In this document: piece after piece, positions 7,267 to 14,158 of the stretch | How the letters are laid out: each line of letters begins with the position of its first letter | How positions within the stretch are numbered: the first letter of the stretch is position 1 | NCBI RefSeq assembly: GCF_946479965.1 | Contig: NZ_CAMLHX010000052.1 | Location: 1-28,428, forward strand | DNA length: 28,428 nt | Reading direction: 5' to 3' | From: an uncultured Mucilaginibacter sp. | Lineage (GTDB): Bacteria; Bacteroidota; Bacteroidia; Sphingobacteriales; Sphingobacteriaceae | Translations under genes and position numbers: made by a program | The notes under the pieces: model-generated | What the model saw: only the letters and a program-made list of their open reading frames with translations | Database searches by the model: none | Told to the model about the DNA's origin: nothing

Positions 7267-7746
7267 ATGATGAAAAATATTATGATAACACTGGCGCTTT
7301 GCCTGTGTACGGCCACTCTTTTTGCCCAGGCGAAAGCTAACACAACAGCCACTCAAAGTGTTTACACAGGTCGCGAAGCAAGGTATAGTTACAATGGCAG
7401 CGCAGATGATCTTCGTAGAAAGAGAGCTGCAGAAATAAGAGATGTGTTGTGGAATTCGCCGGAGTGGAAGAATGAGCGCGAAGCCTATACTGCCGAGTAT
7501 CACAACACCGACACTTGGAAAAAACACTATGGCAGTTCTGTTGAATCGTTAAAGATATTGGGGGACCATCCCGGTCCTAAAGAGTACGCGATATGGCGCG
7601 AAGTAGTATCACGAGATAATGCCGAAATGGAAAACAGCGAGGCTTATAAAATTTACGATGCAAAATTAAAAGATTTTAACAAGCGCCTAAATCAGGAGCA
7701 AATGAGAAGGCTTGCTGAAGAATACCCGGAACCGCGCAACAGATAG
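7267..7746 (+). CDS. Secreted protein of unknown function
   Basis: 159 residues with a clear type I signal peptide ending TLFAQ at about residue 21. The mature part is strongly charged, mostly helical in appearance and rich in W, Y, E, K and R (for example NSPEWKNEREAYTAEYHN and a C-terminal EQMRRLAEEYPEP). It has no cysteine in the mature part. I recognise no family. The gene sits between the M56 sensor and the barrel receptor, 36 bp after the former and 18 bp before the latter, so it belongs to the operon. Its signal peptide is nearly the same as that of the next gene (16 of 21 residues), which suggests copying or shared descent of the leader. It may be a periplasmic adaptor or ligand of the receptor or sensor; that is a guess from position only. 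Confidence 0.75.
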   Translation: MMKNIMITLALCLCTATLFAQAKANTTATQSVYTGREARYSYNGSADDLRRKRAAEIRDVLWNSPEWKNEREAYTAEYHNTDTWKKHYGSSVESLKILGDHPGPKEYAIWREVVSRDNAEMENSEAYKIYDAKLKDFNKRLNQEQMRRLAEEYPEPRNR

Positions 7747-7764
7747 CTTTTTAACCCCATCAAC

Positions 7765-10548
7765 ATGATCAGAAATCTTATGATCACACTGGCATTTTGC
7801 CTGTGTGCAGCCACGCTTTTTGCCCAAAAGAACCATTCGGTTAAGGGTATTATTATAGATAAAACAGAAAAAAACGCGTTGCAAAATGTAACCGTGACCA
7901 TACTGAGCGCTCGCGATTCTATGTTGCAGGCTTTTAGTTATACGCTGGCAGATGGATCGTTTGCTGTTAACAAATTAGATACGGGCAGTTACCTGCTGCT
8001 GGTTAGTTTACATAGCTATGCCGATTATATAGCCCCTTTTATGTTGAACGCACAATCGCCTGATCATGATCTTGGCAGCATCAGCATTACCCTTAAAGCT
8101 AAGCTCTTGCAGGAGGTTATGATAAATGGTGGTGTAACAGCCATTAAACTAAAAGGCGATACCACAGAGTTTAACGCGAAGGCCTATGTTATACAACCTA
8201 ATGATAAAGTGGAGGACCTGCTGCGGCAGCTGCCCGGCATACAGGTAGATAACAATGGCCGTATTACAGCACAGGGCCAGGTTATTAACAAAGTGCTTGT
8301 TGATGGTGAGGAGTTTTTTAGCGATGACCCTTTGCTGGTGACAAGAAATATCCGGGCGGATATGGTATCGAAAGTGCAGCTTTTTGACAAAAAGAGCGAC
8401 CAGGCCACCTTTAGCGGTATTGATGACGGAAAGAAAACCAAAACCATCAACATTGTGCTAAAGGAAGATAAACGCAAAGGTACTTTCGGGAAGGTGGATG
8501 CGGGGCAGGGTACAAACAACTACTATCAGCTACAGGCCATTGCTAACCGTTTTAATAAGGATGAAAAATTTTCGGCTTATGGTACCGTTGCCAATACCGG
8601 CAGATTGGGGTTGGGTTTTATAGATAATAACAGGCTGGGCTCGGGTAACCTGGACATACCTGATGACGGCGTTGTGCCTTTGCCCACCAACGGAGATCTG
8701 GATGCATCAACCGGTGTTTACGATGGTCGTGGAAATCCCGTAGCGCGAAGCGCAGGCGCTCATTATGATAATAAATGGGCAGACAAAAAACAGTCTATCA
8801 ATACCAATTACAAAATAGGATCGCTGGATGTTAGCGGCATAAATACTACGGATGTTCTGCAAAGTCTGCCTGCTGGCAGCATTAATACAAACACTTTTCA
8901 AACATTTAAAAACTACGTTTCAAGGCAAAAGGCGGATGTTACTTACCAGTTGGCTATTGACACTTCGGCAAACATTAAGTTTTATGTGGATGGCACAAGC
9001 AAATCTATACGCAATGCCGGCGATTATTATACAGTGAATAAAGACGGGAACAATGCATTGTTGAATAACGAAGCCAGAAGTAATAGCAGTGAAGGCACGC
9101 AGCAGATTTTTAACGCTAATGTGTTCCTAACAAAAAAATTCAGCAAACCGCGCCGCACGCTCTCCTGGAACTTCGTTTTCTCGCACAACAAGGGCAACAC
9201 CAACGAGCAACTAAAATCTGCAATCAATTTTTATGATAATGCAGGTTCGGTAAGCAGCTCGCAAATTACAGATCAGTATAAGGATGTTGAAATAGCAAAT
9301 GAGGTACTGAGTAGTAATATCGCCTATACAGAACCGTTGAGCAAGAGTTTTTCATTAATGTTTAACTATGCGCTGGGAATAAATAATAATGACTCACGCC
9401 GCGAAACATTCAATCAATCGGCTACGGGCCATTATGATGTTTTAGACCCCCGCTTTAGTAATCATTACAAATTTAACCAGTTATATAACCAGGCCGGTGC
9501 CATTATAAATTATAAAAGCAATAAGGCGGTGTTAAACTTTGGTACACGTATATCTTTGGTTGATTTTAAACAGACTAATGTTTATGCGGGCGATGTTACT
9601 AACAGAGATTTTCTGAACTGGGCGCCACAGGTTAGGTATCAATACAGTTTCTCAAAAAGCCTCACACTTGCAGCAAGCTACAACGGAAGCAACACACAAC
9701 CAACTGTAGATCAAATACAGCCGGTAACCATAAACAATACCCCGCTTGTTTTAACGGTAGGCAACCCTGATTTAAAACCCTATTACACCAATTATTTTAG
9801 TGTTACGTTTAGAGGCAACAAACCGTTGGGTGGCCCATACTTTTATATCAGCCCAAGCTATTCAATAATATCCGATCAGGTTGTTGATGATGTTACAACT
9901 GATGCAAAGGGCAAAACCGTACTTACATATCGTAATTTGGGCGGCAGGTCAGCCTATAATTACTACCTGTTTGTAAACTACGGGCGCTCTATAAAAGCGA
10001 TTACCGCGTCAATGGACATATCGATGACAGCAGGCGGCAATATCTCTTATAGTTACAGCAATGGCTTATTGAACACTTCTAATAACCGGGAGTATTCTGC
10101 CAGAATAGGCCTTTCAAAATCAAAACAAAAGAAATATGTGCTCGGAGCAAACTTCTCGCCCAATTATACGGTGAGTAGTTTCTCGCTTACGCCACAAATC
10201 AACAATAACGCTGCAGGGTTTTCGACAGGTGGAAACGGTACGCTTTATTTACCCGGCAAAACGCAGGTATCTGCAAATATAAACTACAGGTATAAAGCCA
10301 AAACAGAAATACTGCCCGAGCAACGCGTTACGCAGTTGAACGCCGCGTTAAGCAAGACTTTTTTTAAAGGAGATAATCTTAAACTATCCTTATCAGTAAA
10401 TGACATTTTAAATCAAAACGTAAATATAAACAGAGCTGTATCAGGCAATAGCATTACCCAATCCAGCCTTTCTGCCATAAGGCGATACTTTATGTTCTCT
10501 ATTTCCTGGGACTTTACAAAATTTGGTACAACAGCTACAAATGAATAA
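7765..10548 (+). CDS. Outer membrane beta-barrel receptor (TonB-dependent receptor-like, GLPGLI-associated type)
   Basis: 927 residues. A signal peptide (1-21) is followed by a carboxypeptidase-regulatory-like beta sandwich (about 24-110), a plug domain (about 115-230, with DLLRQLPGIQVDNNG and the VLVDGEEFF motif) and a long barrel of the outer-membrane-barrel family common in Bacteroidota (about 235-927). The C-terminus is rich in alternating aromatic strands and ends near FSISWDFTKFG. The class probably imports or exports an unknown ligand across the outer membrane. Such barrels are often paired with GLPGLI-family genes, as here: the next ATG is 2 bp past this stop. It lacks the STN domain seen in the SusC at 14159, so surface signalling through a sigma factor is not expected. 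Control comes instead from the BlaI/M56 pair upstream. Confidence 0.88.
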   Translation: MIRNLMITLAFCLCAATLFAQKNHSVKGIIIDKTEKNALQNVTVTILSARDSMLQAFSYTLADGSFAVNKLDTGSYLLLVSLHSYADYIAPFMLNAQSPDHDLGSISITLKAKLLQEVMINGGVTAIKLKGDTTEFNAKAYVIQPNDKVEDLLRQLPGIQVDNNGRITAQGQVINKVLVDGEEFFSDDPLLVTRNIRADMVSKVQLFDKKSDQATFSGIDDGKKTKTINIVLKEDKRKGTFGKVDAGQGTNNYYQLQAIANRFNKDEKFSAYGTVANTGRLGLGFIDNNRLGSGNLDIPDDGVVPLPTNGDLDASTGVYDGRGNPVARSAGAHYDNKWADKKQSINTNYKIGSLDVSGINTTDVLQSLPAGSINTNTFQTFKNYVSRQKADVTYQLAIDTSANIKFYVDGTSKSIRNAGDYYTVNKDGNNALLNNEARSNSSEGTQQIFNANVFLTKKFSKPRRTLSWNFVFSHNKGNTNEQLKSAINFYDNAGSVSSSQITDQYKDVEIANEVLSSNIAYTEPLSKSFSLMFNYALGINNNDSRRETFNQSATGHYDVLDPRFSNHYKFNQLYNQAGAIINYKSNKAVLNFGTRISLVDFKQTNVYAGDVTNRDFLNWAPQVRYQYSFSKSLTLAASYNGSNTQPTVDQIQPVTINNTPLVLTVGNPDLKPYYTNYFSVTFRGNKPLGGPYFYISPSYSIISDQVVDDVTTDAKGKTVLTYRNLGGRSAYNYYLFVNYGRSIKAITASMDISMTAGGNISYSYSNGLLNTSNNREYSARIGLSKSKQKKYVLGANFSPNYTVSSFSLTPQINNNAAGFSTGGNGTLYLPGKTQVSANINYRYKAKTEILPEQRVTQLNAALSKTFFKGDNLKLSLSVNDILNQNVNINRAVSGNSITQSSLSAIRRYFMFSISWDFTKFGTTATNE

Positions 10549-10549
10549 T

Positions 10550-11323
10550 ATGAAAACACTTTATTGGCTTGGCATTGCCGTGATGCTACTGAATTGTAGC
10601 ACTGCCTTTTCTCAATCGTTACAGTTTAATGGTCCGTTTATTATTGAGTATGATAGAACGGTAAATACTTACGCTATCATTAAAAAACTGCTCGGGAAAG
10701 ATCCGATGGCTTTAGACGCGGAAAAATTTGAGGTATACAAAAAAACGCAACCGCAGTTTAAGGTGTTGAAAAGCACGCTAAGCTATAAAAATGGTAAAAG
10801 TATTTTTGTTCCGGCTGCTGCTGATATAAGCGTGCGGCCGTTATTTAACATTCCGTTTGCCGAGCAGCAAAATACGGTTTACACAGATTTTTCAAGTAAA
10901 CGGATTGTATCGCAGAAAGATCTTTCGGGCGATTTTCTGCTGCTAACTGATAGTATAAGGAACATTAAATGGAAGATTACCGACGAAACGCGCGAAGTGA
11001 TGGGGCACCAGTGCCGCCGCGCCAATGCCCTTGTGCTCGATTCTGTTTATGTTGTTGCGTTTTATACTGATGATATTCATGTATCCGGCGGGCCGGAGTT
11101 ATTTTCGGGCTTGCCCGGAATGATATTAGAACTTGCCTTACCGCATGATAATGTGATCTGGAAGGCATCCAAAATAACATTTGCAGAGCCTGCAGTTAAC
11201 GTAGCGCCGCCAAAAAAAGGCAGAGTAGTAAATTACAAACAATCAGAAGATCTTTTTAAAGCGCGTGCTAAGAATAGAGTGGGAACTGAGGCGGGTCTGA
11301 TGTTAAAAGAATCGCTGTTATAA
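10550..11323 (+). CDS. GLPGLI family secreted protein (Porph_ging)
   Basis: 257 residues from the ATG at 10550; an ATG at 10541 would overlap the previous gene by 8 bp and add three residues. A signal peptide ends near CSTAFSQ. The family hallmark appears as GLPGMI at 187-192, in the context FSGLPGMILEL, and the preceding CxxxxA-type segment HQCRRANA is typical. GLPGLI proteins are known only from Bacteroidota, often beside outer membrane barrels of the type just upstream; their biochemical role is not established. The near-zero spacing implies translational coupling with the barrel gene. This is the last gene of the operon and it abuts the convergent START-like gene with no gap. Confidence 0.88.
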   Translation: MKTLYWLGIAVMLLNCSTAFSQSLQFNGPFIIEYDRTVNTYAIIKKLLGKDPMALDAEKFEVYKKTQPQFKVLKSTLSYKNGKSIFVPAAADISVRPLFNIPFAEQQNTVYTDFSSKRIVSQKDLSGDFLLLTDSIRNIKWKITDETREVMGHQCRRANALVLDSVYVVAFYTDDIHVSGGPELFSGLPGMILELALPHDNVIWKASKITFAEPAVNVAPPKKGRVVNYKQSEDLFKARAKNRVGTEAGLMLKESLL

Positions 11324-11875
11324 TTATTTGTATTTAAATAATTTGGTGAGTTCTTTATATGTCCAAATGTTCCCTTTATCAAAAAAGGCGTAAGTTTTAT
11401 CCCAGTCGGGGCCTTGGCCCCAGCCTATCATAGATGATATGATCTTGGTATGGGTATCGTCAACAGCAATAAACTGTATCACTTCCTGCAGGTTTTTATC
11501 CTCGGCTTGCGCCTTTTTGGTAAAGTTGCCATTAAGATTGACCTTTAAGGTGATCAGTTCGTTTTCTATATAATTAACGATGTCATTTTTAATGGCCGAT
11601 TTGTCATTTATTGACTTGGTTTTATCGTAGTTGGTTAGTAAGGCACCGCCTGTTTTAAGGTTGATATGTGCTACCGGTGCTATCCATTGTTTCAACTTTC
11701 CGTCGCTGGTAAAATATTGCCAAGCTTGTAATTTAGAAACAGGAACAATAAATTCTAACCGTAGTACTTTTTCGCCGGTAGTAGTAATATACGACGTGTT
11801 TTTCACGTCTTGAGCCTTTACTTGCAGTAGGCTGAAGGCAATTAGTATTACCAATGTGGCTAATGTCTTTCTCAT
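11324..11875 (-). CDS. Secreted START-like (SRPBCC/AHSA1-type) domain protein
   Basis: 183 residues from the ATG at 11875. An upstream in-frame start at 11908 exists, but the signal peptide MRKTLATLVILIAFSLLQVKAQ begins at 11875, so I prefer this start. The mature part has the AHSA1/SRPBCC pattern: LEFIVPVSKLQAWQYFTSDGKLKQW, a central GGALLTNYD, and the C-terminal helix with the motif DWDKTYAFFDKGN. SRPBCC folds bind hydrophobic ligands in a deep cavity. Most AHSA1 relatives are cytoplasmic; the signal peptide suggests a periplasmic role here. The stop codon abuts that of the GLPGLI gene, so the two transcripts must overlap in their 3' ends. No terminator is seen between them. Confidence 0.82.
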   Translation of the reverse strand: MRKTLATLVILIAFSLLQVKAQDVKNTSYITTTGEKVLRLEFIVPVSKLQAWQYFTSDGKLKQWIAPVAHINLKTGGALLTNYDKTKSINDKSAIKNDIVNYIENELITLKVNLNGNFTKKAQAEDKNLQEVIQFIAVDDTHTKIISSMIGWGQGPDWDKTYAFFDKGNIWTYKELTKLFKYK

Positions 11876-12210
11876 TTTATAAATATAGTTTCTTCTTACT
11901 ATATACAAGCGTTAAACCACTGACAGCGTTTATAACTTACGTTTTAGTTAATGAATTTTCAACTATAGTCATAAAATTGTCAGTAAATCAACCTCAGTAT
12001 AAAATTTTTCAACACCATCGCAAACGATGTAGTAGCCGGATGCCTAATTTGGTACTAACCAATTAATGAGCATACCGGTTCTGTTAGTAAAGAAAACTGT
12101 CGTCATATTTTGATAACAGAAGTTTCCTTTTTTCGGAAATATATAACAGGCTGACTAATACGATTAAACTATTATAAACCCGGAGACTTCTCCGTTTTAT
12201 ATTACAAAGC
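11876..12210. other. Intergenic region with three small hairpins upstream of the sigma factor
   Basis: This 335-bp gap holds no gene I can support. It contains three perfect small dyads: CATCG/CGATG (12016-12029, 4-nt loop), TTTCC/GGAAA (12123-12139, 7-nt loop) and CGGAG/CTCCG (12181-12194, 4-nt loop followed by TTTT). The last lies 16 bp before the TTG start of the sigma factor and resembles a short attenuator-like hairpin. No clear TAnnTTTG promoter is visible for the sigma factor gene. Confidence 0.5.
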
Positions 12211-12849
12211 TTGAATTATAAAAAAGAGCATATTTTGCCGCTTTGGCAACGTATCTGTTTTAACGATGACGTTAAGGCATTTGAGTCGTTTTACTATTTG
12301 TTGTACGATGCGCTTGTACGGTTTAGTATGATGTATATCCATCAAAGAGAAGAGGCTGAAGAAATAGTAACCAATGTGTTTGTAAAAAGCTGGATAAACC
12401 GGAGCAATATGCAACACGTAGAGCGCCCCGATACTTATTTTTTTGTTGCCGTAAAAAATCAATCATTAAATCATCTTAAAAAATATTCTTCTATTCATGT
12501 TGTTCCTGTAGAAGATTCAGGCGATGTAAATTTGATAGACAATGCCGATCCGCAGTTCCAACTCGAAAAAAAGGAATTGCATTTTTACCTCGATAAATCA
12601 ATAGACGCCCTGCCTCAGCAATGCCGCATCATCTTTAAATTGATAAAAGAAGATGGTTTGAAATATAAGGAAGTGGCAGAGATATTAAATATATCTCCGC
12701 GAACAGTGCAAACGCAATTATTCAGGGCAATGCATAAACTTACCGTTAGTTTGACGGCTTATACTGTGCAGCCTTTGCGCGAGACAATGACCACCAATAT
12801 TATGTCAGGCATTTTAATGACGCTGACTTTTTCAGAAATATTTTTTTAG
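12211..12849 (+). CDS. ECF RNA polymerase sigma factor (FecI-like, Bacteroidota expansion family)
   Basis: 212 residues, the usual length. Region 2 is at about 25-90 (FESFYYLLYDALVRFS, EEAEEIVTNVFVKSW) and region 4 at about 125-178, with LPQQCRIIFKLIKEDGLKYKEVAEILNISPRTVQTQL split by the usual turn. A hydrophobic C-terminal tail (about 197-212) is common in this family. The start must be the TTG at 12211: a stop lies in frame at 12175, no ATG lies between, and the first internal ATG is inside region 2. A non-ATG start behind a hairpin suggests low translation. The gene is followed after 63 bp by its anti-sigma factor and then by susC/susD, the standard surface signalling arrangement. Confidence 0.93.
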   Translation: MNYKKEHILPLWQRICFNDDVKAFESFYYLLYDALVRFSMMYIHQREEAEEIVTNVFVKSWINRSNMQHVERPDTYFFVAVKNQSLNHLKKYSSIHVVPVEDSGDVNLIDNADPQFQLEKKELHFYLDKSIDALPQQCRIIFKLIKEDGLKYKEVAEILNISPRTVQTQLFRAMHKLTVSLTAYTVQPLRETMTTNIMSGILMTLTFSEIFF

Positions 12850-12912
12850 CCTGTAGGCAATTTCTCTTTTTTTATTGTCCTTACATTAAATCAGATTGAA
12901 TTCTTGTTTTAA

Positions 12913-14016
12913 ATGATAGAACCACGCTTTGTTGAGTTGCTTACAAAAGATTTGACGGAAGAACTAACTTCTGTTGAAAGGGAAGAACTTGTCCTTTTGT
13001 TACAGCAAAGCCCCCTGCATAAAAAGCAAAGCGCCATTATAAAAGAATACTGGAAGAGCGACAAAACAGAATATAGAACAAGTGCGGCTAACTTCAATAA
13101 ATTAATGGATACGATCCGTGATACGGAGGAATCTGTTAATGGAAATAGCGAAGTTGATGAGGGAAAAGGGTCATATCGATTCTGGCGTTCTGCGCTAAAA
13201 TATGCCGCTGTTTTGATTTTGGGAGCAACATTGTTTTTATGGCATTTATCAGCCCAAAACGGTAAGGAAACGGCTATTGCGGCAAACTGGCAAAACAAAA
13301 CCACTGCGCCGCGGGCTAAAGAGCGACTGATTTTACCGGATAGCTCAATTGTTACGCTTAACTCGGGTACTACATTAACTTATCCGCTTTCTTTCGGCAA
13401 TAAAACCAGGGAAGTATATTTAAATGGTGAAGCTTTTTTTGAAATACATAAAGACCGCGAGCACCCGTTTATTATCCACACAAAAAAAATGAATGTGAAG
13501 GTGCTGGGTACTGTGTTTAATGTCAAATCATACGATAATGCAGCGCAGAGTGAGACATCGCTTATTGAAGGCTCAATAGAGGTAACGCTTAATGAAAGGA
13601 AGGCCGACCGTATTATACTGAAGCCGAAGGAAAAGTTGATCGTCGAAAATAACTCAGTAACACAAACTTTAATAAATAAACCAACCGGCCGTAATATAAA
13701 GGCCATTATAGAGGGAACTACTCAATATTCTCTTACCAATTTAACCTACCTCCCAAATATTGACAGTGCAGCAGTTGAAACCTTATGGCTAAAAGACAAG
13801 CTGGTGTTTAAAAATGAAGACTTTGAATCTATTGCAGCGGATATGGAACGCTGGTATGGTATTCAGATCGTTTTTGAACACAAGGAGTTAATGAATTTAA
13901 GGTTCACCGGAACGTTTGAAAGGAAAACCAACGTTTTGGCGGCGTTTGAATCTTTGCGTACAGCGGAGCATTTTAATTTAAAAAAGAAAGATTTAACATT
14001 TTACATTTCAAAATAA
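12913..14016 (+). CDS. FecR-family anti-sigma factor
   Basis: 367 residues. The cytoplasmic N-terminal sigma-binding part (1-90) is followed by one membrane helix (about 97-113), then the periplasmic FecR domain (about 130-225; RLILPDSSIVTLNSGTTL, GEAFFEI, VLGTVFNVKSY). The C-terminal DUF4974/STN-like domain lies at about 295-365 (KLVFKNEDFESIAADMERWYG). In the FecIRA mechanism the STN domain of the receptor touches the periplasmic part of FecR and releases the sigma factor. The SusC at 14159 carries the matching STN domain, so this is a complete signalling set. A minus-facing terminator follows within 35 bp of the stop. Confidence 0.93.
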   Translation: MIEPRFVELLTKDLTEELTSVEREELVLLLQQSPLHKKQSAIIKEYWKSDKTEYRTSAANFNKLMDTIRDTEESVNGNSEVDEGKGSYRFWRSALKYAAVLILGATLFLWHLSAQNGKETAIAANWQNKTTAPRAKERLILPDSSIVTLNSGTTLTYPLSFGNKTREVYLNGEAFFEIHKDREHPFIIHTKKMNVKVLGTVFNVKSYDNAAQSETSLIEGSIEVTLNERKADRIILKPKEKLIVENNSVTQTLINKPTGRNIKAIIEGTTQYSLTNLTYLPNIDSAAVETLWLKDKLVFKNEDFESIAADMERWYGIQIVFEHKELMNLRFTGTFERKTNVLAAFESLRTAEHFNLKKKDLTFYISK

Positions 14017-14041
14017 GATGCCTATGAAGAAAGTATGACCT

Positions 14042-14074
14042 AAAAAAAACGGGACAACCTAATGGTTAGTCCCG
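14042..14074 (-). terminator. Intrinsic terminator facing the minus strand between fecR and susC
   Basis: On the minus strand, CGGGAC and GTCCCG flank AACC/GGTT with one bulged base and an ATTA loop (14050-14074), immediately followed by eight T (14042-14049). This is a textbook intrinsic terminator for leftward transcription. On the plus strand no T run follows, so it should not stop fecR-susC transcription completely. No annotated minus-strand gene lies upstream of it; the nearest genes to the right are all on the plus strand. Confidence 0.8.
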
Positions 14075-14145
14075 CTCCAATAAGATGACCAATTATTAGT
14101 AACAGCAGATGTTGTTGGCACGGCTACCTGTTGTTATTTCACCTT
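14042..14145 (-). ncRNA. Candidate antisense RNA over the susC leader (DonS-like position)
   Basis: The minus-facing terminator at 14042-14074 needs a leftward transcript. A candidate -7 element TAACTTTA (7 of 8 to TAnnTTTG) lies on the minus strand at 14152-14159, so a start near 14145 would give an RNA of about 105 nt. It would be fully complementary to the susC 5' leader. In Bacteroides fragilis, DonS-type cis-encoded antisense RNAs sit between the anti-sigma gene and the susC gene in loci with the same order. The -33 box is not visible, so the promoter is weak evidence; the terminator and the location are the strong parts. Confidence 0.4.
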
Positions 14146-14158
14146 AATTCCTAAAGTT

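Noticed and set aside
14050..14074. Hairpin after fecR read as a plus-strand terminator ending the sigma/anti-sigma operon
   Set aside because: No T run follows on the plus strand; the T run is on the minus-strand side. At most it would be a weak pause site for plus-strand transcription.
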